A DNA stretch of 64,000 nucleotides from Ulota crispa (taxonomy: Eukaryota > Streptophyta > Bryopsida > Orthotrichales > Orthotrichaceae). Location of the stretch: contig OY987247.1 in assembly GCA_963920765.1 (NCBI GenBank), positions 7,722,471 to 7,786,470 of the forward strand, read 5' to 3'. Both the position numbers and the translations under genes were made by a program. Shown here one piece after another: positions 37,801-48,154 of this stretch. Every line of letters begins with the position of its first letter. Positions within the stretch are counted from its first letter, which is position 1. The notes beneath the pieces are model-generated. The model was not told where the DNA came from, did no database searches, and saw only the letters and a program-made list of their open reading frames with translations.

Positions 37801-40641
37801 ACTTCATGAAAATTTCACCATGACTTCTTGCATATATCTAATGCAAGATCCTATGGTTAGATTTTAGAAAAGAAAGAAAAATAGTGTTTTTGGGATCAAA
37901 TGACTAAAAATGACAGTTTTCAATGATTTTTCAAAAAATATATGAGCTGGCCGTTTAGGGGTTAAAGCACCAACCTAGTCTAGAAATACACAAAGAGTTC
38001 ATAATTGGGTATACATATCATTTAGATGTTTTTTTAGTTGATTTTTTTCAATATAGTTTAAGAACATGAATCATTTGAAATGTGTGAGAGCATTTTTGGC
38101 GTTGCCTTGTGTAGATATGACACACTTTAAGTATGGATGATATGTGTTCTAAGACCTTCAAAATACTCTCATGGCTTTTCATCCTAACATGTCAAGCAAT
38201 GGTCCTTCAAAATACTATTCATCCTAAGTTTAGTGAGCTTTATCCTATATTATTTTTAATAAATGGTCAATTGACTAGTTATGGGACACATTTGAAGTGC
38301 AAGATAATGTTTAGTATTTTGGCATAAATTTGCCAAAATCTTCCTTCAATTTGTGACTAGTTGCTACAACACTAAAGAAATTAGGTAAAAAATAGATGAG
38401 GTTGCTAAACCCCTCCCCAAGCAAACAATAGGTTTGCTAGAATTTGGATGAGTAGATTTTATTAATAGATGAATATGCACATGTTGTTGGTTCAATCCAT
38501 TTCTATCCAATTTTTTCTTACCTACTTGCAAGAACAAAATTTAGAGGCTAATGCAAGCGTGGAGACAAAAAATTTGAGGACCCCTAACAATAGATGTAAT
38601 CTCTTGACGAGTCAAGTTTGAAATGCAACGCTAAATATGCACTAAGCTATAAATCAATAATTTTTAACCAAACATTTTTGTATAAAAATTTAAATGAAAC
38701 CTTAGCAGCAGAATCACTAGGCTTTCCAGCTTCACCAGATCTGGCAGCATCAGCCCCCATAACTTTTCCATCTGAAACTAAAATACTGCCCGTATCTTTT
38801 TCGGCTATAATTCGATTTCTTTCCACAATTAATCTATCTACTTTCTCTGCAAAATCATAAGAAAAATAAGAAAAGACTAAAAAGAAATAATTACAAATGC
38901 TTTTATTTGTCAGCTAATATAATTTTATATTGAATTATTTCTGAAAAATAATGGATTTTTATCACACATATCAAATCATTAATGGAATGTTATACAAATA
39001 GAAATCTTAGTTCTTTACATTATAACAAAAAAGTGTCCTAAACAACTGGTCTACAATGATTGCAATCGTCCATAACTACTATCAAATGATTCAATTTTAG
39101 TCATTTGCGGACATTTGCAGTCATTTGAACTTGTTGTTTAAGACATGTTTTTGTTGTAGTGTTAAAAAAATGAAATTTTGTAAAAGGACCTTTTCTTTCT
39201 TTTTCGTGGTATTGAAATTTCATTCCTTGAAATTCTTTTGACAACCCTCTTTCTGTAAAGTAGGTGAAGTCTCTAAAACAAAATTGACATATGTAAAAGA
39301 AGATTTAATTGCTATGTCCACATTGTAAATATCATAATTCGTATTAATACTTTTCCTTACCATGTGTTTGGTTGAATTACTTGTTGGTTTAGTTTCACTA
39401 ACATATTTTTTCATATATTGACTTTATTTTATTTTATTTTTCTTTATTATATATAACAAAGTGACTATGGTATAGAGAGAGGTTTGTTTTTACTAAAATC
39501 AATAATATCTGATTTTACCGGTATTGGATTTCTTCCGGATCGATGCCAAGGAGAAGACATGCTTGTAATGATCTTGGGGTATTTACAAGCTCACCAGGTT
39601 CTGCTTTATCTGATATATTCAAATATGTACAAAAATATTAAAATCTCAACTTTTTATGTAATGATTTTTCAAGTAAGTTAAATTTAAGCATGTGTAAGCT
39701 TATTCTAAACATTGGTAACATTAATTGTTGCCTTTTTGTTTGCCAAAAAATATCACAGAATGAATGGGTTGTTCAAATAATACAATGTGACTTATAAATA
39801 ATATTGTTACTTGATCACGAAAAAAAATTGCTTAATGACCACATACATTAGTCATTGCTAAAATTAACCTGTTCGTTATTTTAACCCTTTTGTATGTTTA
39901 CTATATATTTGAAACATTAAATTTCAATGGTGTTGAGCATTAGATGAGATTATAGCAAGTTTGTTTATATTATAAAGCATAAGTTGTGTGTTTATTAGAC
40001 AATATTCAAATTTCTCTTTTAACACCAAAAGTTTCAAATTCAATATTTTAAAGTTTGTTTAGGATTACATCATAGGATTAATACTCCCTTGATAAAGATC
40101 ATGAAATGGAAATCGAGAGAGACAACGCAAAGCTTGTACAAGACATATTTATTTTAATAATTAATGGCATACACAAGTTAATAGTATAATTAAGATACTT
40201 ACCAAGGTCGGTAATTGATAAATCTCTTTTTGCCACACCTACTCCTTTGTGGTATGTAGCAACCTAATAATAAAGACATACATAACAAAGAATTATTTGG
40301 AGTATCTAAATTCATTCAAAGCAAACTATTTTATTGTGTTTTTGTTTGGTACTATCTATTTAGAAATAAATATTGCAACTTGAGCACAATGACCTGATAG
40401 TTGGGTATTGAAGTAGTACTTGGTTTAAAAAGGTGGTTGCAACAAATATAGCATTTAGCTTGTAATAAGTGTTTTGCCAATTTAATTAGGTTTTGAAGTT
40501 GAAGTTTGAATGAAAATTAATTCTAAATGATTAAAATGAAAAATTTCAACTAACCTTCCAAGCTTTGAGCATTTGATCGGCCCATTTGTCCGGATGGACC
40601 GGCTCATGGGTCCATCCTCCGGGTGGAGCAACATGAACCAT
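31841..40641 (-). CDS. Coiled-coil, probably ciliary protein, 14 exons, 496 aa
   Basis: Exons, in order of translation: 40555-40641, 40203-40263, 39519-39600, 39190-39272, 38701-38846, 36381-36461, 35933-35992, 35693-35767, 35244-35333, 35006-35107, 34232-34426, 33490-33630, 32874-33020, 31841-31981. All introns are GT-AG and every phase agrees, giving one frame from ATG (context AACAATGG) to TAA. Exons 6-14 are all multiples of three with phase-0 borders. The N-terminus (MVHVAPPGGWTHEPVHPDKW) is compact. Residues about 56-73 read NTPRSLQACLLLGIDPEE, a motif I associate with coiled-coil proteins of ciliated eukaryotes such as the CCDC177-type family. From about residue 98 on, the protein is a Lys/Glu/Ala/Gln/Arg-rich helix typical of a long coiled coil, with a short Gly/Ser break at 124-150. 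I infer a role in the axoneme or basal apparatus of motile sperm. The gene model is strong; the function is inference. Intron 5 (2.2 kb) is the longest and holds a TTAA element. Confidence 0.85.
32283..32696. mobile_element. CACTA-ended MITE in intron 13
   Basis: Starts CACTACAAGAAAAAAATG and ends TTGTTTTTTCTAGTG. The interior holds a second, longer inverted repeat (arms around ATAATTGCCTTATAAG and CGTAAGACAATTAT), so it may be composite. The three-base flanks do not match, so the superfamily rests on the ends alone. Confidence 0.55.
33709..33856. repeat. 18-bp minisatellite in intron 11
   Basis: Eight nearly identical 18-bp units (ACATAAACATGTGCATGC). Each unit has palindromic ACATGT and TGCATGCA parts with alternating purine and pyrimidine. 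Because 18 is a multiple of three and no unit contains a stop in most frames, several open frames appear on both strands. They are artefacts of the repeat. Confidence 0.95.
33900..34200. repeat. Family J repeat, copy in intron 11
   Basis: The pyrimidine-rich stretch at 33945-33990 and the following GGTGACAAAGAAACGTCCAAT block match 41.7-42.0 kb (GGTGACAAACAAACATCCAAT). It is therefore a dispersed repeat inside the intron. Confidence 0.4.
34714..34863. mobile_element. CACTA-ended MITE in intron 10
   Basis: About 150 bp with degenerate ends (TTACTACAAAAG, and TTTTTTTGTGACG). The interior matches the 35476 and 39017 copies: TCCTCAATGATCACAATTG, then GGACATTTGTAATC. Confidence 0.5.
35476..35629. 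mobile_element. CACTA-ended MITE in intron 8
   Basis: Starts CACTAGAAGAAAAAC and ends GTTTTTTCTCCAAGTG. Flanks AAT and AAC are close to a three-base duplication. The interior is related to the intron 4 and intron 10 copies. Confidence 0.55.
36772..37965 (+). mobile_element. TTAA element, 1194 bp, in intron 5
   Basis: Begins TTAACCCCTAGCTAGAAGC and ends GCCGTTTAGGGGTTAA. The stem TGTCCC/GGGACA follows the left end around a TATAC loop. The interior is unlike families A-C, apart from right-hand blocks such as CAAGATCCTATGGTTAGATTT. A second inverted repeat lies inside (around TTTGGACCCCC at 37350 and GGGGGTCCAAA at 37610). It sits in the gene's longest intron. Confidence 0.72.
39017..39162. mobile_element. 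CACTA-ended MITE in intron 4
   Basis: Starts ACATTATAACAAAAAAGTG and ends CATGTTTTTGTTGTAGTGT, an inverted pair with four mismatches in about 20 bases. The interior matches the other three small elements of this gene. Confidence 0.55.
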
Positions 40642-41590
40642 TGTTTATACTTTACAAATGAATTAATAAGAGGGTATTCAATCTACATTCACGAATTATT
40701 TTAGAACTTCTTATCAATGGTTTTATGTACTTTATCAAATCCATATGTTTTAAATTACATAATAACAAATAATCATAACACTTGATGCAAAGTATTGTTT
40801 TCAGCATTTTTAATTAAGTAACTGATCAATTTACAAACGAAATGCCAAATTTGTTCAAGATTTATAAAACGAAGCAGATTTTATTATTTATTATTATTAT
40901 TTTTTTGTGAAAACCTATTTTTAAATTTTTTACATGTGTAATATTAAATATTTCATAATTTTTACTAAGATAGTATGAGCTTTTAAATTTAATTCTAAAA
41001 AAATTATAATTCTAAACAGATTCAATGCGTACAAGATTCTAAAACTAAATGAACTATGATTTTTTTGGTGAATTTACATAAAAATTTATAGTGTGATAAT
41101 ACGTATGCAATTGATTCTATTGAGCTACTTACCTATAACAACGCAATGCCAATGTTATGTTGATAGCGAGAATATGTTGTCATTGTTGATTTCAAAATAA
41201 CCAAATTTCAAGTTTTTGCTAGTCATTTTACATGTCGTTTTGAACATCTTTAACCTAAACCAAAATCTACATTTTTTTGATCATTAATAAAATGACAGGA
41301 TCATGAGATGTTCTTTTTGGAAAAGGATTTACTTTACATTCTTTCATGATTTTTTTGGATATGGACTTCAAATAATATAAGAAGCTGCATCTTATCAAAA
41401 CACAACCTTACAAGTCCTATGTTCCAATTGGAAATTGGTGATTTGTTGACCAATTTGTAAAAGTCAGGATAAACATGAATAGGTTTTATCATATTTTAGA
41501 ATTATGTATCATAAAAAATAAATGTTTATTTTAAAGTGAAAGGGATTGAAATTGGATGAAAATGGACAATTAAATGATTACTTGATGATT
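40642..41590. other. Upstream region of the coiled-coil gene
   Basis: AT-rich, with no further exon seen. The promoter must lie here or just upstream, but no distinctive TATA or other element stands out from the AT-rich background. Confidence 0.35.
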
Positions 41591-41593
41591 TGT

Positions 41594-42130
41594 TTAACCC
41601 CCAAATGCCCACAACATCATATGCTCTTTTTTTTTCAACTATTTACTGTATCTTCTCCAACTTGTTTCTCTCTTTGTCTTTTTTTTTCACCCTCCTTTTC
41701 CTCACCTTTTCCTCTCCCTCCTCCCAAATTTCTTGTGACTTTTCAACCTCCCTTTCTTGACCTTTTCTTCTCCCTTCCTCCTCTCTATTAGAGAATTTCA
41801 AATTTCTGGTATCAAAATAGAATTTCAAGTATCTTATGATTGAAATAGACTACACTTGATGCTTTATAATTGAGATTTTAAGAAAACTTTATAATATAGA
41901 ATTTAGACTTTATGGTAATATCGGAGAAGTTTGAGTTATGGTGAAATACTTCCAGGTGACAAACAAACATCCAATTTAACACTCTTTACTAATAGACGCG
42001 CACCCAACATTTCATAATAGAGAATTTTATATCTTTGGTGTTCATAGAGAAAATTTCAATCTATCTCCTATCGGCTATCTATATAACAAAATTCAAATTT
42101 CAAATTTACTACGTGGCGATCCTTTTACTG
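41594..42130. repeat. Family J repeat, copy 3, with a solitary TTAA-type end
   Basis: The left border TTAACCCCCAAATGCCC is a single TTAA-type end without a visible partner. A pyrimidine-rich tract (41640-41790) follows, matching 17.8-18.05 kb in reverse complement. The remainder matches intron 11 of the coiled-coil gene. Confidence 0.42.
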
Positions 42131-42154
42131 CAATCCATTTATGGTGTGGATAAA

Positions 42155-42510
42155 TAAACTCGCATGGGTAAAAAATTGCTTAGGAAAAAAACCTGTGTAA
42201 CAAATGTATGGGTAAAAAATTGTACATATAAAAAAATGCGTGAGTAAATACTAAAAAATATAACAAAACTACATGGGTAAAAAACAAAAACATATAAAAA
42301 AATTGCTTGAATAATTACCATGTGGGTAAAAAAATTGTGTAGATAAAAAAAACATGTTTTTTTTTGCATGAGTGAACAATGACGTTCCTTTTACTATGTG
42401 GGTAAAAAAATCTATGGGCATAGAACAAAAAATGTTTTATTGCAACTCTGCAAATGAATGCTTTGTGAACAAAGACATATATTTTACTGCATGGGTAGAG
42501 TTTGAAATTG
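42155..42510. repeat. Degenerate tandem repeats, ATGGGTAAAAAATTG type
   Basis: The motif ATGGGTAAAAAA or a close variant recurs at least seven times at irregular spacing of roughly 30-70 bp. This looks like an old, decayed tandem array. The minus-strand frames over it are low-complexity. Confidence 0.55.
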
Positions 42511-42944
42511 GAGTGCTCAAATAAAAATAATAATAATTTTCTTGGGGGTAAATGTTTTGAGTAATTGAGCCTAAAATTATTTTGCATCATGTGAGACTGA
42601 CAAGTGCCTATACTATTTCCCATAACACAAAAAAATTTGTAGCTTTATAATAGAGATTTACAAATTTGCAAATTTGTAATTATAAAATAGTTTTATCATT
42701 TCAATGAAGAATTTAAGCATTGATTTCTTGAAAACAGAATTGAACATAAAATTTTGACACAATGGCCCTCAAAATCATTAATTTTTCTAAGTTTAGTGAG
42801 CTTTATCCTATATTCTACTTGATGATTCGTCAATTGATTACTTGTGAAGCAGGTTGAAGAACAAAGGTGGGGGGGGGGCAAGATTCACTTTTGAGGATTT
42901 TTCAAAAGTAAATGTAAGCACCTTGCACTTAGTGGTTGCGTGTA

Positions 42945-43362
42945 AGAGCATTTGCACCCTTGTATGCTAAACATGCCCTCAATAGCACTTAGCATGGCTA
43001 CTCCGTTTAATGTGCCTCACCACAAACACGCCAACGTTGTATGCAAACCAAATTTTGCTCAATTGTATCTTGAACATTAGAATGTCTAGGGTTTGATAAA
43101 CTATTAGCATGCTCAAATTCTAGACAATCAAAACTTGTTGATTGGATGACACAAGAGGCCCGCAATTGAAGCTTGACACCTATCTTTTGTTATGATACGC
43201 TTTGAGTGCTTGCTTGTATATGCTTGAGGGCAAAGGTGGGGCACTGGAGATTTGAGCAAGCCCGTGGTTGTGAATGCACCTTAGATACCTGCTTTTGAGA
43301 GCTTCTGCCTGTAAGGGTACAGATACTCTAAGAGTGGTTGCGTGTAAGGGTGCAGATGTTCT
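42945..43362. mobile_element. Possible inverted-repeat element
   Basis: AGAGCATTTGCACCCTT on the left and AAGGGTGCAGATGTTCT on the right are inverted matches with two mismatches. Both are preceded by a GGTTGCGTGTAAG block, so the boundaries are unclear. Confidence 0.35.
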
Positions 43363-43370
43363 AAAAGTAA

Positions 43371-43625
43371 CACCATATTCGTTAAAATGAGAGATTGGGG
43401 CACCTCTCAAAATAACCATGTTGATCTCAACCTAAATCGGCAATTTCCATTAAAAATGGAGTTTTCATCTGAATTGATATAAAACCTTATAATTTTAGGT
43501 CAATGTTGAAAGGTTTTATTGCAATTTAGCTCAAATCAAGCTAAAATGCAGTAAAACCTTTCATCAAATTTCCTTTCAATTACCTCTTAATTCAGTGGAA
43601 ATCTCCCATTTTAATGAATATGGTG
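43371..43625. mobile_element. Foldback MITE, about 255 bp
   Basis: The ends are CACCATATTCGTTAAAATG and the complement of CATTTTAATGAATATGGTG, a 19-base pair of ends with one mismatch. Additional inner arms contain AAAACCTT and AAGGTTTT. No target duplication could be read. Confidence 0.58.
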
Positions 43626-43699
43626 TTGAGTGGAAAAAACTAGCAAGGCCTTTTGATACTACAAGTTCAGGAAAAGCATAGCTGAGAGCACACATATCT

Positions 43700-44108
43700 A
43701 AGGTACATAGACATACCCATTTCCAAGCGGCACACAAATCTACACCCTACTTTTGGGGGTTTCACCACACACAATTAAATCCGTAGTGGAGTAGTGAACT
43801 CTACTTGCACAAGCAAATCCTGCCACATGTTCAGTTGCTAAGCTAATTTGGGAGGGTTGAGATTGGGATGGTCAAGTGCCATTATAGGAACACTTTCAAG
43901 GTTAGTCTAGCTAGAGTTGCTAATATGGACCCAATGAGTTGCAACTTTACCCTTTGATATAAAATAACCTACAATACTCTTTTCCACAAAAATTAAGTTT
44001 CCATGATATCTTGTTGAAAGGCTAACCATACGGATTTTCTTCCTAAAATTTCCTAGACCTTGAGGTGCCCAAATCCTTAAACGGTTGGGTATGGGTCTCT
44101 CTACCTTA
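43700..44108 (+). repeat. Family G repeat, copy 2
   Basis: Ends AAGGTACATAGACATACCC and GGGTCTCTCTACCTT face each other as an imperfect inverted pair. The interior matches 735-1135 (reverse) and 47261-47650 (same direction). It is probably a DNA-type element, but no transposase or certain target duplication is seen. Confidence 0.5.
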
Positions 44109-44447
44109 AGACCACTTTCCATGGGTGATTGGAATTGGAGGCCCATTTAGGGTGACCACGGGCAGAACAAAGAATTTTTTTTGAAATCTTCATGACGTGT
44201 AGAGTTTAGAAAGCAACCTTCAATTTTGGATCCAAGCCCTCTAGGGATGTAGTTTTACTTTTGCAAAATTGGAGGCTAAACGTCTAGGCTGGACCCCTCC
44301 ACTAGTAGAAAACTCCTTCCAAAACAATAGAAAACCAACAGTTTCTTGTTGATTTGGGCACTTGCTCACGCTAATTCACTAATTTAATAGAATTCTGTAA
44401 AAAACTAAATACATTCTGTTGATTTGGACACCATTATCTAAATCAAC

Positions 44448-45010
44448 AGAAATTTTGGAATCTTTTGAAGATCTTTTGGGAATTTTTTGTGAATCTTTAA
44501 GAATCTTCAAGAATCTTTTGGAAATCATTGAGAATCTTTTCATGATTTTTAAGAATATTTAAGAATCTTTGAGAATCTTTTAGGAATCTTCATGAATCTT
44601 TGGAAATCTTTTGGAATCTTTTCAAGTTTTTTTGGAATCTTTGAGAATGTTTGAGAATAATTGAGAATCTTTGAGAATCTTTTAGGAATCTTTGCAAATC
44701 TTTTGAAATCTTTGGGAATCTTTTCAAGTTTTTTTGGAATGTTTGAGAATGTTTGAGAACAATTGAGAATCTTTGAGGATCTTTGAGGATCTTTGAGAAT
44801 CTTTTAGGAATCTTTGAGAATCATTTGGAATCTTTGGGAATCTTTTCAAGTATTTTGGAATCTTTGAGAATGTTTGAGAACAATTGAGAATCTTTGAGAA
44901 TCTTTGGAAATCTTTTGAGAATCTTTTTTGAAATTCAAAAAATCTTTGAAAATCTCTAAGAATTTTCAAGAGCCTTTTTGGAATCTTTGAGAATCTTTTT
45001 AAAATCTTTA
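44448..45010. repeat. GAATCTTTGA minirepeat array inside the CACTA element
   Basis: About 560 bp built almost wholly from variants of AATCTTTGAGAATCTTTT, with several dozen GAATCTTT cores. Higher-order units of about 100 bp recur, each with a TTTTCAAGTTTTTTTGGAAT-like step. The 81-codon minus frame here is an artefact of the repeat. Confidence 0.85.
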
Positions 45011-45863
45011 TGAAATTTGTTAAAGTACTTCAAAATACTTGTAGAAATAGAATCTCTTAGACTGAATTAGAGTCCTTTAGGAATCTTTTTGTAAATCATC
45101 AAAATACTTTCAAAAAAACTATCACAATAGTTTAGGTTTGTTTTTGAAATCTTTCTAAAATCTTTTTGGACCTCATTAAATTTTTTTGAAGTTTTAAAAA
45201 ATAAAAGAAGTTTTCAAAAAAAAAGAATCTTTTAGAAGTTTCAGTGTACATTGACTGGTTTTATATTCTTTACTTTTCACAATTTGGTAAGATTTAAACT
45301 TAGCAGCCTTTAAAGTCAAGTAAAAACATGACCATAATAACAAAAAACTCAACAATTTTTTGTTGATTTAGATACTTTTGGACACAACTTCACTAATTCA
45401 ACAAAATTTTATATATAAAGTACAACATTTTGTTGTTTTAAATACCAAAATTTCTTTACAAACAAATGTAAATGATGCTCCTCAATTCTTTGAAGAAATC
45501 ATATATGTCCCTTAAGGATTAAAAGTACCAAAAATATCTTTGTGTTACATGATAACCAAGTGTATAGTTTAATGCAAATTCTTACAAGAAACCAAAGGTG
45601 ATTTTTATATTTCAAATAACACAAGGATATATTTAACATTTCAAAATAGAAGAGTTTTTTTTATTAATTTTCCAAAATAATAGGAGTATAATTGATATTC
45701 CTACAAAAAATAAGGACTACTTTTTATGTTTTACATATTTTTGGCGTAAACTTGATATTTTGAAAGACTTAAAGGGTATTTTTAGTATTTTTCCTTCTAT
45801 TACTAACCAAATGAATTATAAAAAAAACAATCTTATAAAATATTTTTATAAGCTTTAAAAGAT

Positions 45864-46274
45864 GGGAATTGATATGTGTACCACATCCTTCCAATTACTA
45901 TACCACACCACGAGGTAAATTTTAGATTTCTACCATCAAAAAGCTGAATTTGAAAATTTTGAATTCAGATTTGGATTTAAAGACCATGGTATTGTCTAGA
46001 ACCATAAAAAAAGTTGCAATTCAATAACACCTAATGAAAAAGTTTAGTAGGGAGAAAATTGTTAATTTTACTTTTGTTTATAAAAAAAGATAAGCTTTTT
46101 CATTGGGTGTTGTTGAATTGCAACATTTTTTATGGTCCTAGACAATACCATGGTCTCTAAGTCCAAATTTGAATTCAAAATTCTCAAACTCAAATTTTTG
46201 ATGGTAGAAATTTAAAATTTACCCCAAGGGTGTGGTACAGTAGTTCAAAGGGTGTGGTTCACATATTAATGCCC
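45864..46274. mobile_element. MITE family D, copy 3, nested in the CACTA element
   Basis: Starts GGGAATTGATATGTG and ends CACATATTAATGCCC. Flanks TTAAAAGAT and TTAAAAAAT match at 8 of 9 positions. It lies inside the CACTA element, so it inserted after that element formed. Confidence 0.72.
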
Positions 46275-46799
46275 TTAAAAAATATCCAAAACTATTCAAA
46301 AGTCAATAGAATTTTGATTTTATAATTGCAAGGTTTTAATTCCGTAACTTTTCACAATATCATGTTATTTGAAGCTATCAAACTATGGAGGCTATTTTAA
46401 CAAAATAAGGTTTTTTTTACAAAAAAACTAGTACTAAATAATAATTATTAATGAATCCAATCTTTGCCTGCAATAATCCTTATGAGATTTGTGAATTCCA
46501 AAAAAAATTTATAAACAAAATCAAAAGGTTGGAAATAAACAATTTATTTAAAATTTCTAAACACCTTCTCTGATTTTAGCTCATAACTTTTGATAAAAAG
46601 ATTGAAATCCAAAAAAAATTGTTGGAGGTGAAAGTAAAATACATTTACCAACTTTTTTTAATTCTAAGTTTTTTGAAAAAAAATCCTTTAATGGGCGGAA
46701 ATAGCCTCCAAAGTCTACTAGATTACTAAAGACATGAACATATAATGTACAAATAGAATCAAGATACCAATGTGTGCATGTGCATTTGCACATTTTCTA

Positions 46800-46940
46800 G
46801 TGGTTTTGAGAATGTGCTAAAGTTGTGGAGTGTGAGAGGAGAGGTGGAGGGTTCAAATCCCGCTACCAGCAGCTGCCCGGGGGTTCGGGCAGCTGCCTGG
46901 GGGTTTGGGCAGCTGCCTAGGGGTTTGAGCAGCTGCCCAT
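46800..46940 (+). repeat. tRNA-like B-box block and 20-bp tandem repeat
   Basis: GGTTCAAATCCCGC matches the internal B-box of tRNA genes and tRNA-derived SINEs, and GTGCTAAAGTTGTGG about 35 bp upstream is a weak A-box. Next comes a tandem of three to four 20-bp units (CAGCTGCCTGGGGGTTTGGG type) to 46935. No full cloverleaf can be drawn, so this is at most a SINE or tRNA fragment. Confidence 0.32.
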
Positions 46941-47260
46941 CTCCTAAAAAGTTCACATTTTTGTAAAATAAAAACAACTTCTATGAAAAAAAAATTTTAA
47001 AAATGAAAAGAAATAGAATTGAACAACATAAAATACGTAATAGAAATCAATAACAAATTAACAAAAATTTGTAAATAATCAACAGAAAATCAACAAAAAA
47101 GTATCCAAATCAACTTGACTAAATTCATAGAAAAAATCAACAGATTTTGGTTGAAATTCTGTTGATTTTGTGCTGAATTTTCTACTAGTGCTCGAGCCCC
47201 CCATGGAAACTGGCCCTTACAAAGATGGGACTTGATCCACTACTCCATGTCCCTCCTTTC

Positions 47261-48103
47261 TCTTGTAAAGTAGACACACCCATTCTCGACCTCTCCCCAA
47301 TCCTGCACCCTAGATTTGAAACTTTCACCACACAATGTTGAACTTGTAGTGGAGTAATGAATATCACTTGCACAAGCAAATTTTGCCACATGTTAGTTGG
47401 TGAGTTGCTATAAGACGGTTGGGATTGGGACCATCTAGTGCCACTATGGGAACATATCCAAGCAGTTTCAAGGTTAGTGTAGAGTTGCTAATAGGGATCC
47501 TATGAGTTGCATTTTTGCCCTTTAATATAAAATAACCTACAAATATGTTTTTTCACAAAAATTATATTCCATGATAGCTTGTTGAAAGGCTAACCCTATG
47601 GAATTTTTCTAGAATTTTCCAAAACCTTGAGGTACCTCAAACCCAAATGCCTAAGCAAACCAAAATAGTCCCGATTTCCGTTTTATTTGGAAACCCTAGG
47701 CGCTTAGGGGTTAATCCTTAAAGGAAGGATGGGTCACCGTGGTATGCACTGCTTGTAGCAGTCTATAGTGTTTTTGCACATTGATACCAGTAGTATTGCT
47801 TCAAAAAGTTGGAAAAGTTGACAATGCAAGCTGATCCCATGAAAATTGCAATAAGGGCAGTTTGGGACCTAACATCGTGATTTTGAATATTTTCACACTT
47901 TGGGGTACCTAAAAATATGAGTATATTTGATGAATTTTGTTTTTGCCTTCCATGATGTACTACGTGTTTATGATCACTTCTGGAAAAAAATTAGATGAGA
48001 ACAATTCTTTTCTAAGCTACAAAATTTTTTTTCAGAGCCAAAGGACAATTTTTTTGTCCTTTTGGATGTTTAGGTTTAAATGGTCGGGTATGGGTTTGTC
48101 TAC
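47261..48103 (+). repeat. Family G repeat, copy 3
   Basis: Left end AAAGTAGACACACCCATTC and right end GGGTATGGGTTTGTCTACCTT are inverted matches of about 24 bases, so this is probably a complete DNA element of about 845 bp. The first 400 bp match copies at 43700 and 735. A solitary TTAA-type end lies inside at 47690-47714 (reading inward TTAACCCCTAAGCGCC). Confidence 0.5.
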
Positions 48104-48154
48104 CTTAATCTTTCCTTGCAAGTTGCAACCCCTCTGGACAAAGACTTCTCTCAT

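Larger units (their letters stand above)
44300..47190. mobile_element. Non-autonomous CACTA element, 2.9 kb
   Basis: Left end CACTAGTAGAAAA and right end TTTTCTACTAGTG are perfect 13-base inverted repeats with the diagnostic CACTA. The flanks CTC and CTC form the expected 3-bp target duplication (44297-44299 and 47191-47193). Subterminal blocks with TTGATTTGGGCA- and TCAACAGAATTT-type motifs recur near both ends. The interior has minisatellite-like repeats, a family D MITE and no transposase frame. The left neighbour is family G and the right neighbour an end of element H. Confidence 0.8.

Noticed and set aside
85-37965. Telomere-like CCCTAAA / TTTAGGG at element ends
   Set aside because: The plant telomere unit is embedded in the TTAACCCCTAAA terminus, but it is never tandem, and sister families have CCCTTAAAC or CCCTTTAAG instead. 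It is a coincidence of the terminus.
46820-46870. A tRNA gene
   Set aside because: A B-box match is present, but no acceptor stem, anticodon arm or D-arm pairs properly.
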